A stretch of DNA of 64,000 bases, from contig JAFUZJ010000015.1 in assembly GCA_017476665.1 (NCBI GenBank), forward strand, positions 19,022 through 83,021, in the 5' to 3' direction. The notes under the pieces were generated by a model. It saw only the letters and a program-made list of their open reading frames with translations. It was not told where the DNA came from and did not search any database. The DNA comes from Lachnospiraceae bacterium (GTDB lineage: Bacteria; Bacillota; Clostridia; Lachnospirales; Lachnospiraceae). Shown piece by piece: positions 1 to 9,705 of this stretch. Position numbers and translations under genes: made by a program. Each line of letters starts with the position of its first letter. The first letter of the stretch is position 1.

Positions 1-1887
1 CTTTTCATCCCGCAGTGCAACCGCTTTCCCGCGATAGGTGATCTCCCTCAGTTTGATCATGCAGGATCTGCTTCCCGGATCCAGACGCACCCGTCTGACA
101 GTCTGAGAGATTGTGATCTCACACGCTAACTCCCCGGATTCCACCTGAATTCCCTGCACAAAATAGGACTGGGGCTCGCTGAAGCCTGCTCCCGTATCCT
201 CATAGACCTGAAACGCCGTCTGGGGCGACCTCTCGCAGCCTCCCGCACTGCCGCTCCGCAGGAGTTCGGTCAGCGTGATCAGACGGTTTCCGATTTTCTC
301 GCGGATCTGTGCCAGAGAAGCCCTGCCGCCGGTCACCTTCTTTTGAAACTCCGCTTCCATCCGCTCCACCTGCGCCGCCTGCATCTCCGTCAGGGAAAGT
401 TCCTTCAGCATTCGGTCTCTGTCCAGCACGTTTCTTCTCTCATCTTCCAACAGGTAGCAATACACCGCCTTATAGATCAGCAGCTTCAGATCCGTTTCCT
501 CGCCGGTCCACTCGTAATCGATCAGCGTCCATTTGTCCCCGTCCGTCAGAAGATTGGAAAAGATCAGATCCCTGCTTATCAGATTTCCCCGATAGGACTC
601 GCTCCGATAAGAAATCCGCTTTACATATTCCCGAAACAGCGCATAAAATCCCTCTATATCATGACTGAAGAGCTTCTCATCCATACGTTTGGACAGCGGC
701 TCGCCCTGTACAAACACGAATCGGGAATCCCTCTCCTGATCAGTTCCCTCGGAAAGGCACTGATTCACCGAGATAAGCCCGCCTTCATATCGGGCGGAAA
801 GCTCACGATATGCTTTCGCCATCGTCTCCCCGCAGATATGCGCGCGTGCGGCATCCGTCATCGGATATTTTCTCACCACGGTCTGCCCGTCCCTATCCCG
901 CAGGATCTGCGTACAGATCGCATAGTCCGGCGCTCTGTCGTTGGAGTATTTCGCGTACTTTACAGGCAGCCCCGGTCCCGTCACCACCAGAAAGGAATTG
1001 GAGAAAAAGGGGAAGTTCCCCTCTTTGATCAACCCGTCAAAGGCATGTTTTTCGTCAAAAAGATGCAGTCTGTCCCTGTCAAAATTCCGCAGATTGTCCG
1101 AGAGTTCCCCTGTCTTTGGCAGATAGGAGTCACTGTACAGACAAGACATAAATTTGTAATCCGGATAGGGATAATAAAAATGGGACTCCCAAACATCGGC
1201 CTGTTCCAGCACGCCTGCAAGCCCTTCCCGCCCGAAGGTGCGCACACCTTTGTTCTCGGAGTAATCCTCGATCCCCTCAAAAAAGCCGCCCGTGTGGTCC
1301 TCCCTGCAGCCGGCAAAATATTTCAGACCGTATTTATTTTCAATGGCGATCACAAGTCGTCCGCCTGCCGCCAGATGCTTCTTCAAGATCCGGATAAAAT
1401 CCGCATGGGGCGTGTTACCGCCGATATAACTGTCTGCATATTCCAGCACACCGATCAGCATGATATAGTCATAATCCGTGGGCAGTTCCGGCTCAATATC
1501 CTTAAAATTCCCCACATGGATTGTAATGTTGTCGCACTCCCTGTGCCGATAGGCATTGATCATGCTACGCTTTTGGGACAGTTCCACACAGGTTACACTG
1601 CCCGCCTTGCGGGACAGCACACCCGTGATCGCACCGCAGCCGCTTCCCACCTCCAACACTTTTGCCCCGTGTTCCATCGGGATCCACTCCACAATATTTT
1701 CGCGAAGTGTGGACAAATGATACAGGATTGGCCAGCTTCCCTGCCCTTCTATGAGTTCCGGATATTCTTCCTGCGTCCTGGAACGTGCGATCTCCAAAAG
1801 CGTTTCTTCCACTTCACCGTCGCAATAGAAATCCTGTCCCGGATACTTACTGTAATCCAGCGTGACTTTCCCAATATTCTCCGTCAT
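1..1887 (-). CDS. SAM-dependent methyltransferase with kinase-like domain, partial (3' end beyond left edge)
   Basis: The reading frame is open from the ATG at 1887 to the window edge (629 codons), so the C-terminus is missing. Residues about 70-200 form a class I methyltransferase: motif I reads VLEVGSGCGAITG, followed by CVELS and YIMLIGVLEY. Residues about 330-480 look like an aminoglycoside/choline-kinase fold: a VVRKYP lysine, then RDLIFSNLL and LIDYEW in place of the usual catalytic and metal-binding loops. The stop codon of the upstream wzt-like gene overlaps an AAGGAG ribosome site, so translation is coupled. A methyltransferase-kinase next to Wzm/Wzt resembles WbdD, which caps O9a-type polysaccharide so that Wzt can recognise it; that role is inferred. 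The kinase assignment rests on motif shape only; the methyltransferase call is firm. Start chosen for the AAGGAG 8-9 bases upstream. Confidence 0.75.
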   Translation of the reverse strand, partial: MTENIGKVTLDYSKYPGQDFYCDGEVEETLLEIARSRTQEEYPELIEGQGSWPILYHLSTLRENIVEWIPMEHGAKVLEVGSGCGAITGVLSRKAGSVTCVELSQKRSMINAYRHRECDNITIHVGNFKDIEPELPTDYDYIMLIGVLEYADSYIGGNTPHADFIRILKKHLAAGGRLVIAIENKYGLKYFAGCREDHTGGFFEGIEDYSENKGVRTFGREGLAGVLEQADVWESHFYYPYPDYKFMSCLYSDSYLPKTGELSDNLRNFDRDRLHLFDEKHAFDGLIKEGNFPFFSNSFLVVTGPGLPVKYAKYSNDRAPDYAICTQILRDRDGQTVVRKYPMTDAARAHICGETMAKAYRELSARYEGGLISVNQCLSEGTDQERDSRFVFVQGEPLSKRMDEKLFSHDIEGFYALFREYVKRISYRSESYRGNLISRDLIFSNLLTDGDKWTLIDYEWTGEETDLKLLIYKAVYCYLLEDERRNVLDRDRMLKELSLTEMQAAQVERMEAEFQKKVTGGRASLAQIREKIGNRLITLTELLRSGSAGGCERSPQTAFQVYEDTGAGFSEPQSYFVQGIQVESGELACEITISQTVRRVRLDPGSRSCMIKLREITYRGKAVALRDEK

Positions 1888-1898
1888 GCCTGCTCTCC

Positions 1899-3191
1899 TT
1901 ATGCTTTTTGGACAAACGGTATGATCTTGTCCTGTTCCGCCGCATCCTTCACTTCCATGGTGGTATCCATGTCATAAAATCCGACCGTATTCTTGTCGGA
2001 AACAACCGTGACATGCAGGGCATCGTAAAGTCTGTGATACACTTCAAAATCATCTCCGTTATACCCCGTCACGCCGAAAGAGATCAGATATTCTCCCCCC
2101 TGAAGACTCATTTTCTGCCGAAAAGAGACATCCTTGATCTGACCGGGCCACACAGAATCCAAAAACGCTTTCTCTATCATGGAATTGGTCCCTGTGATCT
2201 CCGTCCCCTGTACATTTTTAAAAGACATGGCAAAGATCGGCGCCGGAAGCGTATCGGTGAACTCCACCGTCATATGCACCGTAAACTCCGTCCCCTTGAT
2301 CACCGCCGTGGTCTTCGTGCCCTTGTCATCCGTAATGTAATATTCCAGGATCCGGGCCTGCCCGGTTCCGTATTCCAGCAGCTGGGGATTCACATCCTCC
2401 TGCACGGAAACCTCCTGCGGCAACTCATATTGTCCTACCAGCACACGCTTATAGGCGTCGATCATCTCTTTGGGTTTTCCGACGCCGAGGATCTCTCCCT
2501 TATTCAACAGAAAAACCCTGTCGCAATACTTACTGATACTGCTCAGGTCATGGCTTACAAATACGATGGTCTTACCCATCTCCTTAAATTCCTCAAACTT
2601 GTGGTAACACTTTGCCTGAAAGAACACATCCCCTACGGAAAGTGCCTCGTCCACGATCAGGATCTCCGGCTCGATATTGATGGCCACCGCAAAAGCCAGC
2701 CGCACAAACATGCCGCTGGAATAAGTCTTTACAGGCTGGTACACATAGTCCCCGATGTCCGCGAATTCCAGGATCGCAGGAAGTTTCTCATCAATCTCCT
2801 TCTCAGAAAATCCCATCATTGTACCGTTCAGATACACGTTCTCAATCCCGTTGTACTCCTGATTAAAACCGGCACCCAATTCCAACAGTGCGGAAATCCT
2901 GCCGTCCACCGCCACTTCCCCCTCTGTGGGATTCAGCACACCGGTAATGATCTTCAAAATGGTCGACTTGCCGGATCCGTTTGTACCGATGATCCCCACC
3001 GTCTCGCCCCGACGGATATCCATGCTGACCCCCTTCAGGGCATAGTGCAGCTTATACTTGGTCTTTCCTCCCAACCCCAGCGCTTCTTTCAGGCGATCCT
3101 TTGGGTTGTCATACAGCTTATATATTTTTTTCACATTTTTGACGGCAATGGCAATCCCGTCCTGTTTTGCCGTCTGTTCCTGATTGTCCAT
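1899..3191 (-). CDS. wzt: Wzt-type ABC transporter ATP-binding protein with C-terminal glycan-binding domain
   Basis: ATPase that powers export of a lipid-linked polysaccharide with the Wzm-like permease encoded two genes upstream. The first ~240 residues carry Walker A (GTNGSGKST), a degenerate signature (TYSSGMFVRLAFA) and Walker B (EILIVDEAL). Residues ~250-430 form a separate beta-rich domain of the Wzt_C type, which in characterised transporters recognises the modified end of the polymer. That matches the neighbouring methyltransferase-kinase gene. I place the start at ATG 3191 behind GGGAG; a GTG at 3203, overlapping the stop of the upstream gene, is the alternative and would add four residues. 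Length (430) is typical of Wzt proteins with a binding domain; those without one are ~250. Confidence 0.9.
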   Translation of the reverse strand: MDNQEQTAKQDGIAIAVKNVKKIYKLYDNPKDRLKEALGLGGKTKYKLHYALKGVSMDIRRGETVGIIGTNGSGKSTILKIITGVLNPTEGEVAVDGRISALLELGAGFNQEYNGIENVYLNGTMMGFSEKEIDEKLPAILEFADIGDYVYQPVKTYSSGMFVRLAFAVAINIEPEILIVDEALSVGDVFFQAKCYHKFEEFKEMGKTIVFVSHDLSSISKYCDRVFLLNKGEILGVGKPKEMIDAYKRVLVGQYELPQEVSVQEDVNPQLLEYGTGQARILEYYITDDKGTKTTAVIKGTEFTVHMTVEFTDTLPAPIFAMSFKNVQGTEITGTNSMIEKAFLDSVWPGQIKDVSFRQKMSLQGGEYLISFGVTGYNGDDFEVYHRLYDALHVTVVSDKNTVGFYDMDTTMEVKDAAEQDKIIPFVQKA

Positions 3192-3199
3192 ATTATCTC

Positions 3200-4699
3200 T
3201 CACTCCCGCGGCAGCAGAAAAACCGCTTCCTTGTCATACCAGCTTGCCAGCGACCGGTTGGACTCATTCTCCGGGTCTTCCGACAGATCACCCATGCAGA
3301 GAAACCAGGGTTTCCAAATATAAGGCTCTAATCCTACCGTCTGCTCATCGCTCTTCAAGCGCGCGACCCGTTCCAGATATTCCTGATAAAAATTATTTGC
3401 CTCTCCCGTATGAATATAATAGTAGGCGCCATAGGAACTGAAACTGCCCGCCTGATTGCTCTCCGTATGAAAGACCAAAAGCACCATCACTGCGATCAGA
3501 GGATAAAACCACCAGGAAAACATTTGGGACTTGCGTGACCCTTTCCGCTTTTTCCAAATCCAGCCGCACCAATAGATCACATTGAGAAGCAACAGCATCT
3601 GCCAGGTCAGTTTTACGGCGTTCAGCGTTCTGCCCAATCCACCGTGCCCCAGCGAATACAGGCTGGGCGTAAACCCGGTGGCATACAGGCATACGGACCA
3701 CAGGCTTACCACTCCCGGAAGCGGGAAGGTAAATGTCGTCCTGCTCACTATATGCAGCAGGATTGGCAACAGAAACAGCAGGATGACAAACGCCATCCAT
3801 CCGGTAAACTGCCAGGCCCTCTTTCCGCCTTCCGCGAAAGAATACACAATCGCTCTCCAGGGAGACATCCCCCATCCGATATAACTGTCTGCCCGCCTCA
3901 TATTACCCGGGGCTGAAACATTCAGGTAAAAGCCGGCCACATACACTCCAAGCACCGGCAGTATCCAGAAAGTTTCCGGTCGTCTCCTGACCGCTTCCAT
4001 AACCATGATCGACACTAGGATCAACAGCCCTTGCAACGCCGTGACAAAATTGGCCCCTGCCACCACAAATGCCAGGATCACAGCCACGATCATCCTAAAA
4101 ACTTTTCGAATCCAGCCTTTCTGCTTCTCTTCTCTCTGTATGATCCGTATTGTGATCGCGGTCAATATCATCAAAAAAGAGTGCATGCCCACATAGTGCA
4201 CGCCTCCATTGTACCAATAGATCCCTTCTTTTGCCGTGTGGATCAGTTCCAACGCCAGAACAGCGCCGCCAAATCCTACCGCTAACGCGTGTATCCGGTC
4301 TGCGCGAAGCAATACCCTCACAACAGTATATAAAAGCAGAGATACGGCAAAGGTCAGAATCAGGATCAGAAAAACCGGTCCCAGATAATAGTATTCCTCT
4401 CCCCAAATTGCCGGCATCAAAGTCATAAAAAAGATAGAACTGTATGTCCCCTGCCATGCATACCAGGAGGTTCTTATACTTTCCCAGGCACCTTTTATGG
4501 CATTTCCCCAGGTCATGCCATCCCACAGCATCTGATCTCTGGCAAAACGCCCATAATTATAATCGTCATACCACGGCACAGAATACCCTGCCAGTCTGAG
4601 GAGCGGATATAACGAGAGTAACAGTACCAGTATTGTCATTCCGAGATACCACACCGGCTCTATGCGCCATTGTAGAAACTTTCTCATTTTACGTTTCAT
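3200..4699 (-). CDS. Polytopic membrane protein, DUF6056/GT-C-like
   Basis: About ten hydrophobic segments, with an early extracytoplasmic loop containing YSVPWYDDYNYGR and later WQGTYSS, the arrangement seen in DUF6056-type and other GT-C-like proteins that use lipid-phosphate sugars outside the membrane. The acidic DD pair just after the first membrane segment is the likely active-site position in GT-C enzymes; here this is inference. It sits between the Wzm-like and Wzt-like genes, so it probably modifies the polymer they export. A TTG 14 codons upstream is possible, but the ATG at 4699 has AGGAAA at a good distance. No substrate can be assigned from the sequence. Confidence 0.7.
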   Translation of the reverse strand: MKRKMRKFLQWRIEPVWYLGMTILVLLLSLYPLLRLAGYSVPWYDDYNYGRFARDQMLWDGMTWGNAIKGAWESIRTSWYAWQGTYSSIFFMTLMPAIWGEEYYYLGPVFLILILTFAVSLLLYTVVRVLLRADRIHALAVGFGGAVLALELIHTAKEGIYWYNGGVHYVGMHSFLMILTAITIRIIQREEKQKGWIRKVFRMIVAVILAFVVAGANFVTALQGLLILVSIMVMEAVRRRPETFWILPVLGVYVAGFYLNVSAPGNMRRADSYIGWGMSPWRAIVYSFAEGGKRAWQFTGWMAFVILLFLLPILLHIVSRTTFTFPLPGVVSLWSVCLYATGFTPSLYSLGHGGLGRTLNAVKLTWQMLLLLNVIYWCGWIWKKRKGSRKSQMFSWWFYPLIAVMVLLVFHTESNQAGSFSSYGAYYYIHTGEANNFYQEYLERVARLKSDEQTVGLEPYIWKPWFLCMGDLSEDPENESNRSLASWYDKEAVFLLPRE

Positions 4700-4746
4700 T
4701 CTGCTTTTCCTGCATTCCTTCTGTATACCAGAATTTATCAAACATC

Positions 4747-5730
4747 TTACAATACATCTGCAAAATGTACCTTCAACCGCTTAAAGATCAGTGCGCCGAT
4801 CCCAAACAGGATCATGGTGGCGATCCAAAAATACATAGTGGAAAAAAAGTCCTCAAAAAACCATTCTCTCTCGTAAATCGCACTGCGATACCCGTTGACA
4901 ATATAGACCAACGGATTCAGCTTCAAAAGACTCACCCATCTGTTGTCACCGATATTATTGATATCCCATAGAATGGGCGTGGCCCACATACCGATCTGCA
5001 ATGCGATCCCGATGATCTGTGCCAGATCATTGAAAAACACGACGATCGCACAGGTGGTATAACTGAGTGCCAGCACAAAAATAAACAGACACGCGCTGTA
5101 ATAAACCAATTGTATCGTATAGATCGTCGGATAATACCCATAGATTGCCGCCACGATCAGGAGCACAATCACAAAAAACACATGGATGAACGTGGCTGCG
5201 ATCACCTTGATGATCGGCAGGATACTGATCTTGAACACAACTTTTTTCACCAGATAATTATATTCCCGCAGGGCATTTGTCCCGTTGTTCAGCGCTTCGC
5301 TGAAATAAAACCACGGCACCAGCCCGGCTGTCAGAAAAAGCACAAACGGCACCTGTGCTGAAGTCCTGCTGGCGTTTCCGCCCATGATCACATCAAACAC
5401 TACATAATACATACCGACCGTCACCACGGGCTGCAGCATTGCCCAGAATGCGCCCAGATAAGATCCTGCGTAACGTTTTTTGAAATCATTTTTTGCAAGT
5501 TTCCAGATCAGATGCCTGCTCTGCCAAAGTTCCTGCGGCAAAACAATAAATTTATCATATCCCCTTACAAACACCAGACAGGAAACCAGGATCACCATGA
5601 CGGAGATTCCTTTCTTCATGATTTCCTGAACCGGATCTGCATTCGGATTGCTGTGCAGCAAAATAATCGCCGCCAGGATCGTCGCCGCTGCAAGGAACAG
5701 CGCAATCCCTTTTCTCTTACTTATTTGCAT
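4747..5730 (-). CDS. wzm: Wzm-type ABC-2 transporter permease
   Basis: Membrane half of the polysaccharide exporter paired with the Wzt-like ATPase. The N-terminus has two hydrophobic segments (residues ~10-55), then the typical amphipathic stretch LIWKLAKNDFKKRYAGSYLG and six membrane segments of the ABC2_membrane family ending in RLKVHFADVL. The two extra N-terminal segments make it longer (327 residues) than the ~260 of classical Wzm. The start at 5730 lies inside the end of rfbC (10-base overlap) with AAGGAG seven bases upstream; an earlier ATG would run deep into rfbC and has no comparable ribosome site. Confidence 0.9.
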   Translation of the reverse strand: MQISKRKGIALFLAAATILAAIILLHSNPNADPVQEIMKKGISVMVILVSCLVFVRGYDKFIVLPQELWQSRHLIWKLAKNDFKKRYAGSYLGAFWAMLQPVVTVGMYYVVFDVIMGGNASRTSAQVPFVLFLTAGLVPWFYFSEALNNGTNALREYNYLVKKVVFKISILPIIKVIAATFIHVFFVIVLLIVAAIYGYYPTIYTIQLVYYSACLFIFVLALSYTTCAIVVFFNDLAQIIGIALQIGMWATPILWDINNIGDNRWVSLLKLNPLVYIVNGYRSAIYEREWFFEDFFSTMYFWIATMILFGIGALIFKRLKVHFADVL

Positions 5731-6278
5731 GCCAGATACTCCTTCAGTCCGCCCCACTTGGTATCCTTTTCGGATAAGAGGAGCTCCATATCCTCCGCAA
5801 ACGGCCATTCCACTCCGATCTCAGGATCGTCATAACGGATGCCGCCCTCATCTCCCGGATGATAATAATCGGAGCATTTATAGAAAAATTCTGCATAGTC
5901 GGACAGCACAAGAAATCCATGTGCAAAATTTTTAGGGATAAAAAATTGCTTTTTATTCTCTTCCGACAACAGGACGCCAAACCACTTTCCGAACGTCGGC
6001 GACCCCTCTCTGAGATCCACCGCCACATCAAAGACCTCTCCCCGGATCACCCGCACAAGCTTGTCCTGAGGAAATTCCTTTTGAAAATGAAGACCTCTGA
6101 GTACGCCGCGCTTGGATGCCGACTGATTATCCTGTACAAATACCTGCGGTATGCCGGCCGCTTTATAATCTTCATACTGGTAGGTCTCCATAAAATAGCC
6201 TCTGGCATCTCCGAACACCTTCGGAGTGATCACCTTTAATCCCTCTATCTCACATGTTTCCACTGTGATCTGTCCCAT
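5721..6278 (-). CDS. rfbC: dTDP-4-dehydrorhamnose 3,5-epimerase
   Basis: Converts dTDP-4-keto-6-deoxy-D-glucose to dTDP-4-keto-L-rhamnose, step three of dTDP-rhamnose synthesis in the cytoplasm. Family marks are DARGYFMETY near the N-terminus, GVLRGLHFQ with the catalytic histidine, the VFDVAVDLREGSPTFGKW block and FFIPKNFAHGFLVLSD. The 185-residue length is normal. GGAGG precedes the start. rfbA and rfbB lie upstream in the same operon, interrupted by a muramidase gene. The fourth enzyme, RmlD, is not in the window; it could lie beyond the left edge or elsewhere. Confidence 0.96.
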   Translation of the reverse strand: MGQITVETCEIEGLKVITPKVFGDARGYFMETYQYEDYKAAGIPQVFVQDNQSASKRGVLRGLHFQKEFPQDKLVRVIRGEVFDVAVDLREGSPTFGKWFGVLLSEENKKQFFIPKNFAHGFLVLSDYAEFFYKCSDYYHPGDEGGIRYDDPEIGVEWPFAEDMELLLSEKDTKWGGLKEYLACK

Positions 6279-6304
6279 GTTATTTCCTCCGTCCTGTCAC
6301 ATAC

Positions 6305-7606
6305 TTATTCATACATAATATTCATGTCCACATTGCCCTCGATGCCATCCACATGACCTTTCGAGCTATACTGCCACATTCTGTAGTAACCCTGGTACAG
6401 CGGCACGCTTCGGTACTCCGCCAGCCAGATATAGTAGTCTTCCAGCCGTCTCGTCTGAAGATTGTGATCATACCAGTTCCTGCTGGCATAAACTCCCGCC
6501 TGATATCCTCCGTTGCGGATCGTCCTGCAGAACGCATCGCACACCAACGTTCTTGTATCGATATCCAGCCCGTCTGCCCGGCCGTTTCCTCCGGCTCCTT
6601 CCGTATCGATAAAGACCGGATAGGTGATCTCATATTCCTTGATCCACTCTAATACAGCAGATGCTTCTTCCACTGCCTCCACCTCATTGGTGGCCTGCGT
6701 AAAGAAATATACGCCCACCGGCACACCGGCCGACGCAGCTCCCTTCATATTCGCTTCAAAACAGATATCCTGCACCAGACTTCCCGTGGAAGAGCCGCGA
6801 TATCCCGCCCGCACGATGGCAAACTGCACGCCCGCTGTCTTGGCGCGGTCCCAGTCAATATCCCCGTTCCATTTGGATACGTCGATCCCGGCTTTTGTCT
6901 TTCCGCTAAACGCTTTCAGATCCGTCATTTCCGTCTTGTCCGCATCCGCCAGCGCATCCTTCTCACCGGTATCCTCCGCAGCCGCATCTATCTCACTCTC
7001 TTTTCTGATCAGAAGAGAGATATCACGAATTGGAAGATATTCCACCTTGTTTTTTACTTTGACTCTGGTCTGACTGGCAGGCACTTTATATCCCGATATC
7101 GGTGAAAGCTGCACCAGGTATTCCCCCGCATCCAAATCTCCGATATAGATCACACCGTCTTTATCCAGATCCTTATACCGTCCGTCCTTGGAAGAGCCCT
7201 CCGCCGCCTCGGTCTTTTCCAGCTCCACAAAAAAGCTTTCTCCGGGCACCAGATTTCCCGCCGTATCCACAATCTGGATCCGCAGGTCTTTCTCAATGGA
7301 TGTCACTATAAGGGAGAGGTGATTCGACAGATCCTTCGCCGCTTCCAATACCGCATTTCTCTCCGGATCAAAGAAACCGTCATCCCGCTCAAAAGCCTTT
7401 TCATCCGTACCAATCCTGGCAGGATCCATGTTCCTATCCTCTGTCGGTTCCTCTTCGGACACGGACATCGACTGACTTTCCTGCACGTTTTGCTTCTGGC
7501 TGCCGGCCCCGAATCGGTTCTGATTGGACCATAGCACGGCTAACATGACCGCCAGGATCACAGCCAGACTGGAAAGGATCGCAGTCCACTGTAATTTAGA
7601 GTCCAT
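6305..7606 (-). CDS. Membrane-anchored GH25 muramidase (lysozyme-like)
   Basis: Predicted N-acetylmuramidase acting on peptidoglycan outside the membrane. A single N-terminal membrane segment (residues ~7-26) is followed by an acidic linker, a Cna-B/prealbumin-like beta domain (~95-190, with [22 protein letters not shown]) and a GH25 domain (~235-433). GH25 active-site motifs are intact: GIDVSKWNG and FIDTEGAG. The start overlaps the end of rfbA by 11 bases and uses GAGGT inside that gene. It is a shorter paralogue of the muramidase at the head of the operon, lacking the acidic repeats, the Ig-like domains and the wall-binding repeats. Muramidases embedded among rhamnose genes suggest that wall opening is coupled to attachment or passage of a rhamnose-containing polymer (inference). 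Confidence 0.92.
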   Translation of the reverse strand: MDSKLQWTAILSSLAVILAVMLAVLWSNQNRFGAGSQKQNVQESQSMSVSEEEPTEDRNMDPARIGTDEKAFERDDGFFDPERNAVLEAAKDLSNHLSLIVTSIEKDLRIQIVDTAGNLVPGESFFVELEKTEAAEGSSKDGRYKDLDKDGVIYIGDLDAGEYLVQLSPISGYKVPASQTRVKVKNKVEYLPIRDISLLIRKESEIDAAAEDTGEKDALADADKTEMTDLKAFSGKTKAGIDVSKWNGDIDWDRAKTAGVQFAIVRAGYRGSSTGSLVQDICFEANMKGAASAGVPVGVYFFTQATNEVEAVEEASAVLEWIKEYEITYPVFIDTEGAGGNGRADGLDIDTRTLVCDAFCRTIRNGGYQAGVYASRNWYDHNLQTRRLEDYYIWLAEYRSVPLYQGYYRMWQYSSKGHVDGIEGNVDMNIMYE

Positions 7607-8465
7607 TTGCTACCTCTGTCAAATATTTTCCGTAATTCGTCTTCATCAACGGTTCAGCCAGCACCAGCAGCTGCTCCTTATTGATAAATCCTTTTTTGTA
7701 CGCAATCTCCTCGATACAGGAGATATACAGCCCCTGCCTCTTCTGGAATGCCGCCACAAAATCCGCCGCATCCAACAGTGCATCATGATTTCCCGTATCC
7801 AGCCATGCAAAACCTCGTCCCAGGGGCTCCACATTCAGGGTACCTCTGTTCAGATATTCATTATTGATGCTGGTGATCTCAATCTCGCCTCTCGCAGAGG
7901 GTTTTACATTCTTGGCAATCTCCACCACATTATTGTCATAGAAATACAATCCTGGCACCGCATAATTGGACTTGGGATTCTCCGGCTTTTCCTCAATGGA
8001 GATGGCTTTCCCGTTCTCATCAAACTCCACCACGCCGTACTCTCTGGGATCCCGCACGTAATAGCCAAAGATCGTGGCGCCAACTTCTCTCTCCGCCACC
8101 CGCTTCAGCACCTTAGTAAAACTCTGGCCATAGAAGATATTGTCTCCCAGCACCAGCGCCACCCTGTCGCTGCCGATAAACTGCTCTCCGATGATAAAGG
8201 CATCTGCCAGCCCCCTCGGGCTCTCCTGTACGGCATAGGACAGTTCCATGCCCAACTGATGTCCGTCTCCCAAAAGCTCCTCAAACACCGGCAGATCTCT
8301 CGGAGTGGATATGATCAATACCTCCCTGATCCCCGCCAGCATCAGCGTGGACAAGGGATAATAGATCATGGGCTTGTCATACACCGGCATGATCTGCTTG
8401 GAAATCGCTTTTGTCAGAGGATACAGCCTGGTTCCCGATCCGCCCGCCAATATGATACCTTTCAT
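7596..8465 (-). CDS. rfbA: Glucose-1-phosphate thymidylyltransferase
   Basis: Makes dTDP-glucose from glucose-1-phosphate and dTTP, the entry step to dTDP-rhamnose and to dTDP-4-amino sugars. The nucleotide-binding signature [11 protein letters not shown] is at residues 8-18, followed by [24 protein letters not shown], the [14 protein letters not shown] stretch, VLGDNIFYG and [13 protein letters not shown]. The 289-residue length is the family norm. AAGGAG lies nine bases upstream. The product feeds RfbB, and then both RfbC in this operon and the WecE aminotransferase of the other operon. Confidence 0.97.
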   Translation of the reverse strand: MKGIILAGGSGTRLYPLTKAISKQIMPVYDKPMIYYPLSTLMLAGIREVLIISTPRDLPVFEELLGDGHQLGMELSYAVQESPRGLADAFIIGEQFIGSDRVALVLGDNIFYGQSFTKVLKRVAEREVGATIFGYYVRDPREYGVVEFDENGKAISIEEKPENPKSNYAVPGLYFYDNNVVEIAKNVKPSARGEIEITSINNEYLNRGTLNVEPLGRGFAWLDTGNHDALLDAADFVAAFQKRQGLYISCIEEIAYKKGFINKEQLLVLAEPLMKTNYGKYLTEVANGL

Positions 8466-8518
8466 TTTAACATTCTCCTTATTGTTTCATCTATATTATT
8501 GTTGCGTAGTTTCTTGGC

Positions 8519-8613
8519 ACGTATCATTGTGCACATTGTATACTTCACCGTAAGGAGGTTCGAGCGAAAGCGTCCCCAGCATATGAATGTACAATGCGCC
8601 CAATGACACTCGC
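8519..8613. repeat. Imperfect palindromic element, copy 1 (rfbB-rfbA gap)
   Basis: The 154-base gap between rfbB and rfbA holds an imperfect inverted repeat. The left arm contains ATTGTGCACATTGTATACTT and the right arm, read in reverse complement, contains TCATTGGGCGCATTGTACAT. The same arm sequence recurs in the larger palindrome near 36.7 kb. No coding potential is visible. It sits inside an operon, so it may form an RNA hairpin between the two cistrons. Confidence 0.7.
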
Positions 8614-8619
8614 ATAGTT

Positions 8620-9705
8620 TTACCGATTCCCATACATATCATCATAATATTTCTGGTAGTCACCGCTTGTCACATTCTTCATCCAGTCCTCATGCTCAAA
8701 GAACCACTTGATCGTCTTTTTGATCCCTTCTTTGAACATGGTTTCCGGCTCCCAGCCGATCTCGGACTTGATCTTGTCCGGTGCAATGGCATATCTGCGG
8801 TCATGCCCTTTGCGGTCCTCCACATACGTGATCAGCTTCTCGCTCACCACTGCCTTCCGGGGATCTCCCTCCGGAAGCATCTCCTGCAGCGTATCCAGAA
8901 TGATATGCAGGATCTCAATATTCTGCTTCTCGTTGTGCCCGCCGATATTGTAGGTTTCAAACAGTCTGCCCTGCTCCTGCACCATGTCAATGGCCTTGGC
9001 ATGATCTTCCACATATAACCAGTCACGGACATTCTTGCCGTCACCGTACACCGGCAGATTCTTGCCCTGCAGCGCATTGTTGATCATCAATGGAATAAAC
9101 TTCTCCGGGAACTGGTAAGGTCCATAGTTATTGGAACAGTTCGTGATGTTCGCCGGGAAATGATAGGTGTCCATATAAGCCTTTACCAGCATATCCGAGC
9201 TCGCCTTGCTGGCGGAATATGGGCTGTGCGGATCGTAGGGGGAAGTCTCATAGAAAAATGCCGTATCATCCTCCGGCAGGCTGCCGTACACTTCATCTGT
9301 AGATACATGCAGGAATTTCTTGCCTTCCTTGAAACTGCCGTCCGGCAATTCCCATGCGGCTTTCGCACAGTTCAACATGACTGCTGTGCCCAGTACATTG
9401 GTCTGCACAAACACTTCCGGATTTTTGATACTTCTGTCCACATGGCTCTCTGCCGCAAAATGCACCACTCTGTCAATGTCATTTTCCGCAAAGATCTTGC
9501 TGATCGCATCCTTGTCACAGATATTTGCCTTGATAAACGTATAGTTGTCACGGTTCTCGATATCCTTCAGATTCTCCAGATTCCCCGCATAGGTGAGTGC
9601 ATCCACATTGATGATGCGGATCTCATCCCCATACTTTTTGAACATGTAATGAATGTAGTTTGAGCCGATGAAGCCGGCCCCTCCTGTTACCAGATAAGTT
9701 CTCAT
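8620..9705 (-). CDS. rfbB: dTDP-glucose 4,6-dehydratase
   Basis: NAD-dependent short-chain dehydrogenase that converts dTDP-glucose to dTDP-4-keto-6-deoxyglucose. The Rossmann motif is TGGAGFIGSNY at residues 7-17; the substrate-binding and catalytic segments are HVSTDEVYG, with the Ser/Thr-Asp-Glu triad of this family, and YSASKAS, with Tyr and Lys three residues apart. Length (361) is slightly above the usual ~340-355. The start overlaps the stop of the upstream GGDEF gene as ATGA, with AAGGAG upstream, so the two are translationally coupled. Confidence 0.97.
   Translation of the reverse strand: MRTYLVTGGAGFIGSNYIHYMFKKYGDEIRIINVDALTYAGNLENLKDIENRDNYTFIKANICDKDAISKIFAENDIDRVVHFAAESHVDRSIKNPEVFVQTNVLGTAVMLNCAKAAWELPDGSFKEGKKFLHVSTDEVYGSLPEDDTAFFYETSPYDPHSPYSASKASSDMLVKAYMDTYHFPANITNCSNNYGPYQFPEKFIPLMINNALQGKNLPVYGDGKNVRDWLYVEDHAKAIDMVQEQGRLFETYNIGGHNEKQNIEILHIILDTLQEMLPEGDPRKAVVSEKLITYVEDRKGHDRRYAIAPDKIKSEIGWEPETMFKEGIKKTIKWFFEHEDWMKNVTSGDYQKYYDDMYGNR

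Noticed and set aside
343-1977. Long plus-strand open frame (544 codons) opposite the methyltransferase and wzt genes
   Set aside because: The protein has no recognisable motif and is rich in His, Arg, Ile and Pro as expected for an antisense shadow; the minus strand carries the real genes.
1908-3323. Plus-strand open frame of 471 codons
   Set aside because: Antisense of the Wzt-like ATPase; no start signal or motif.
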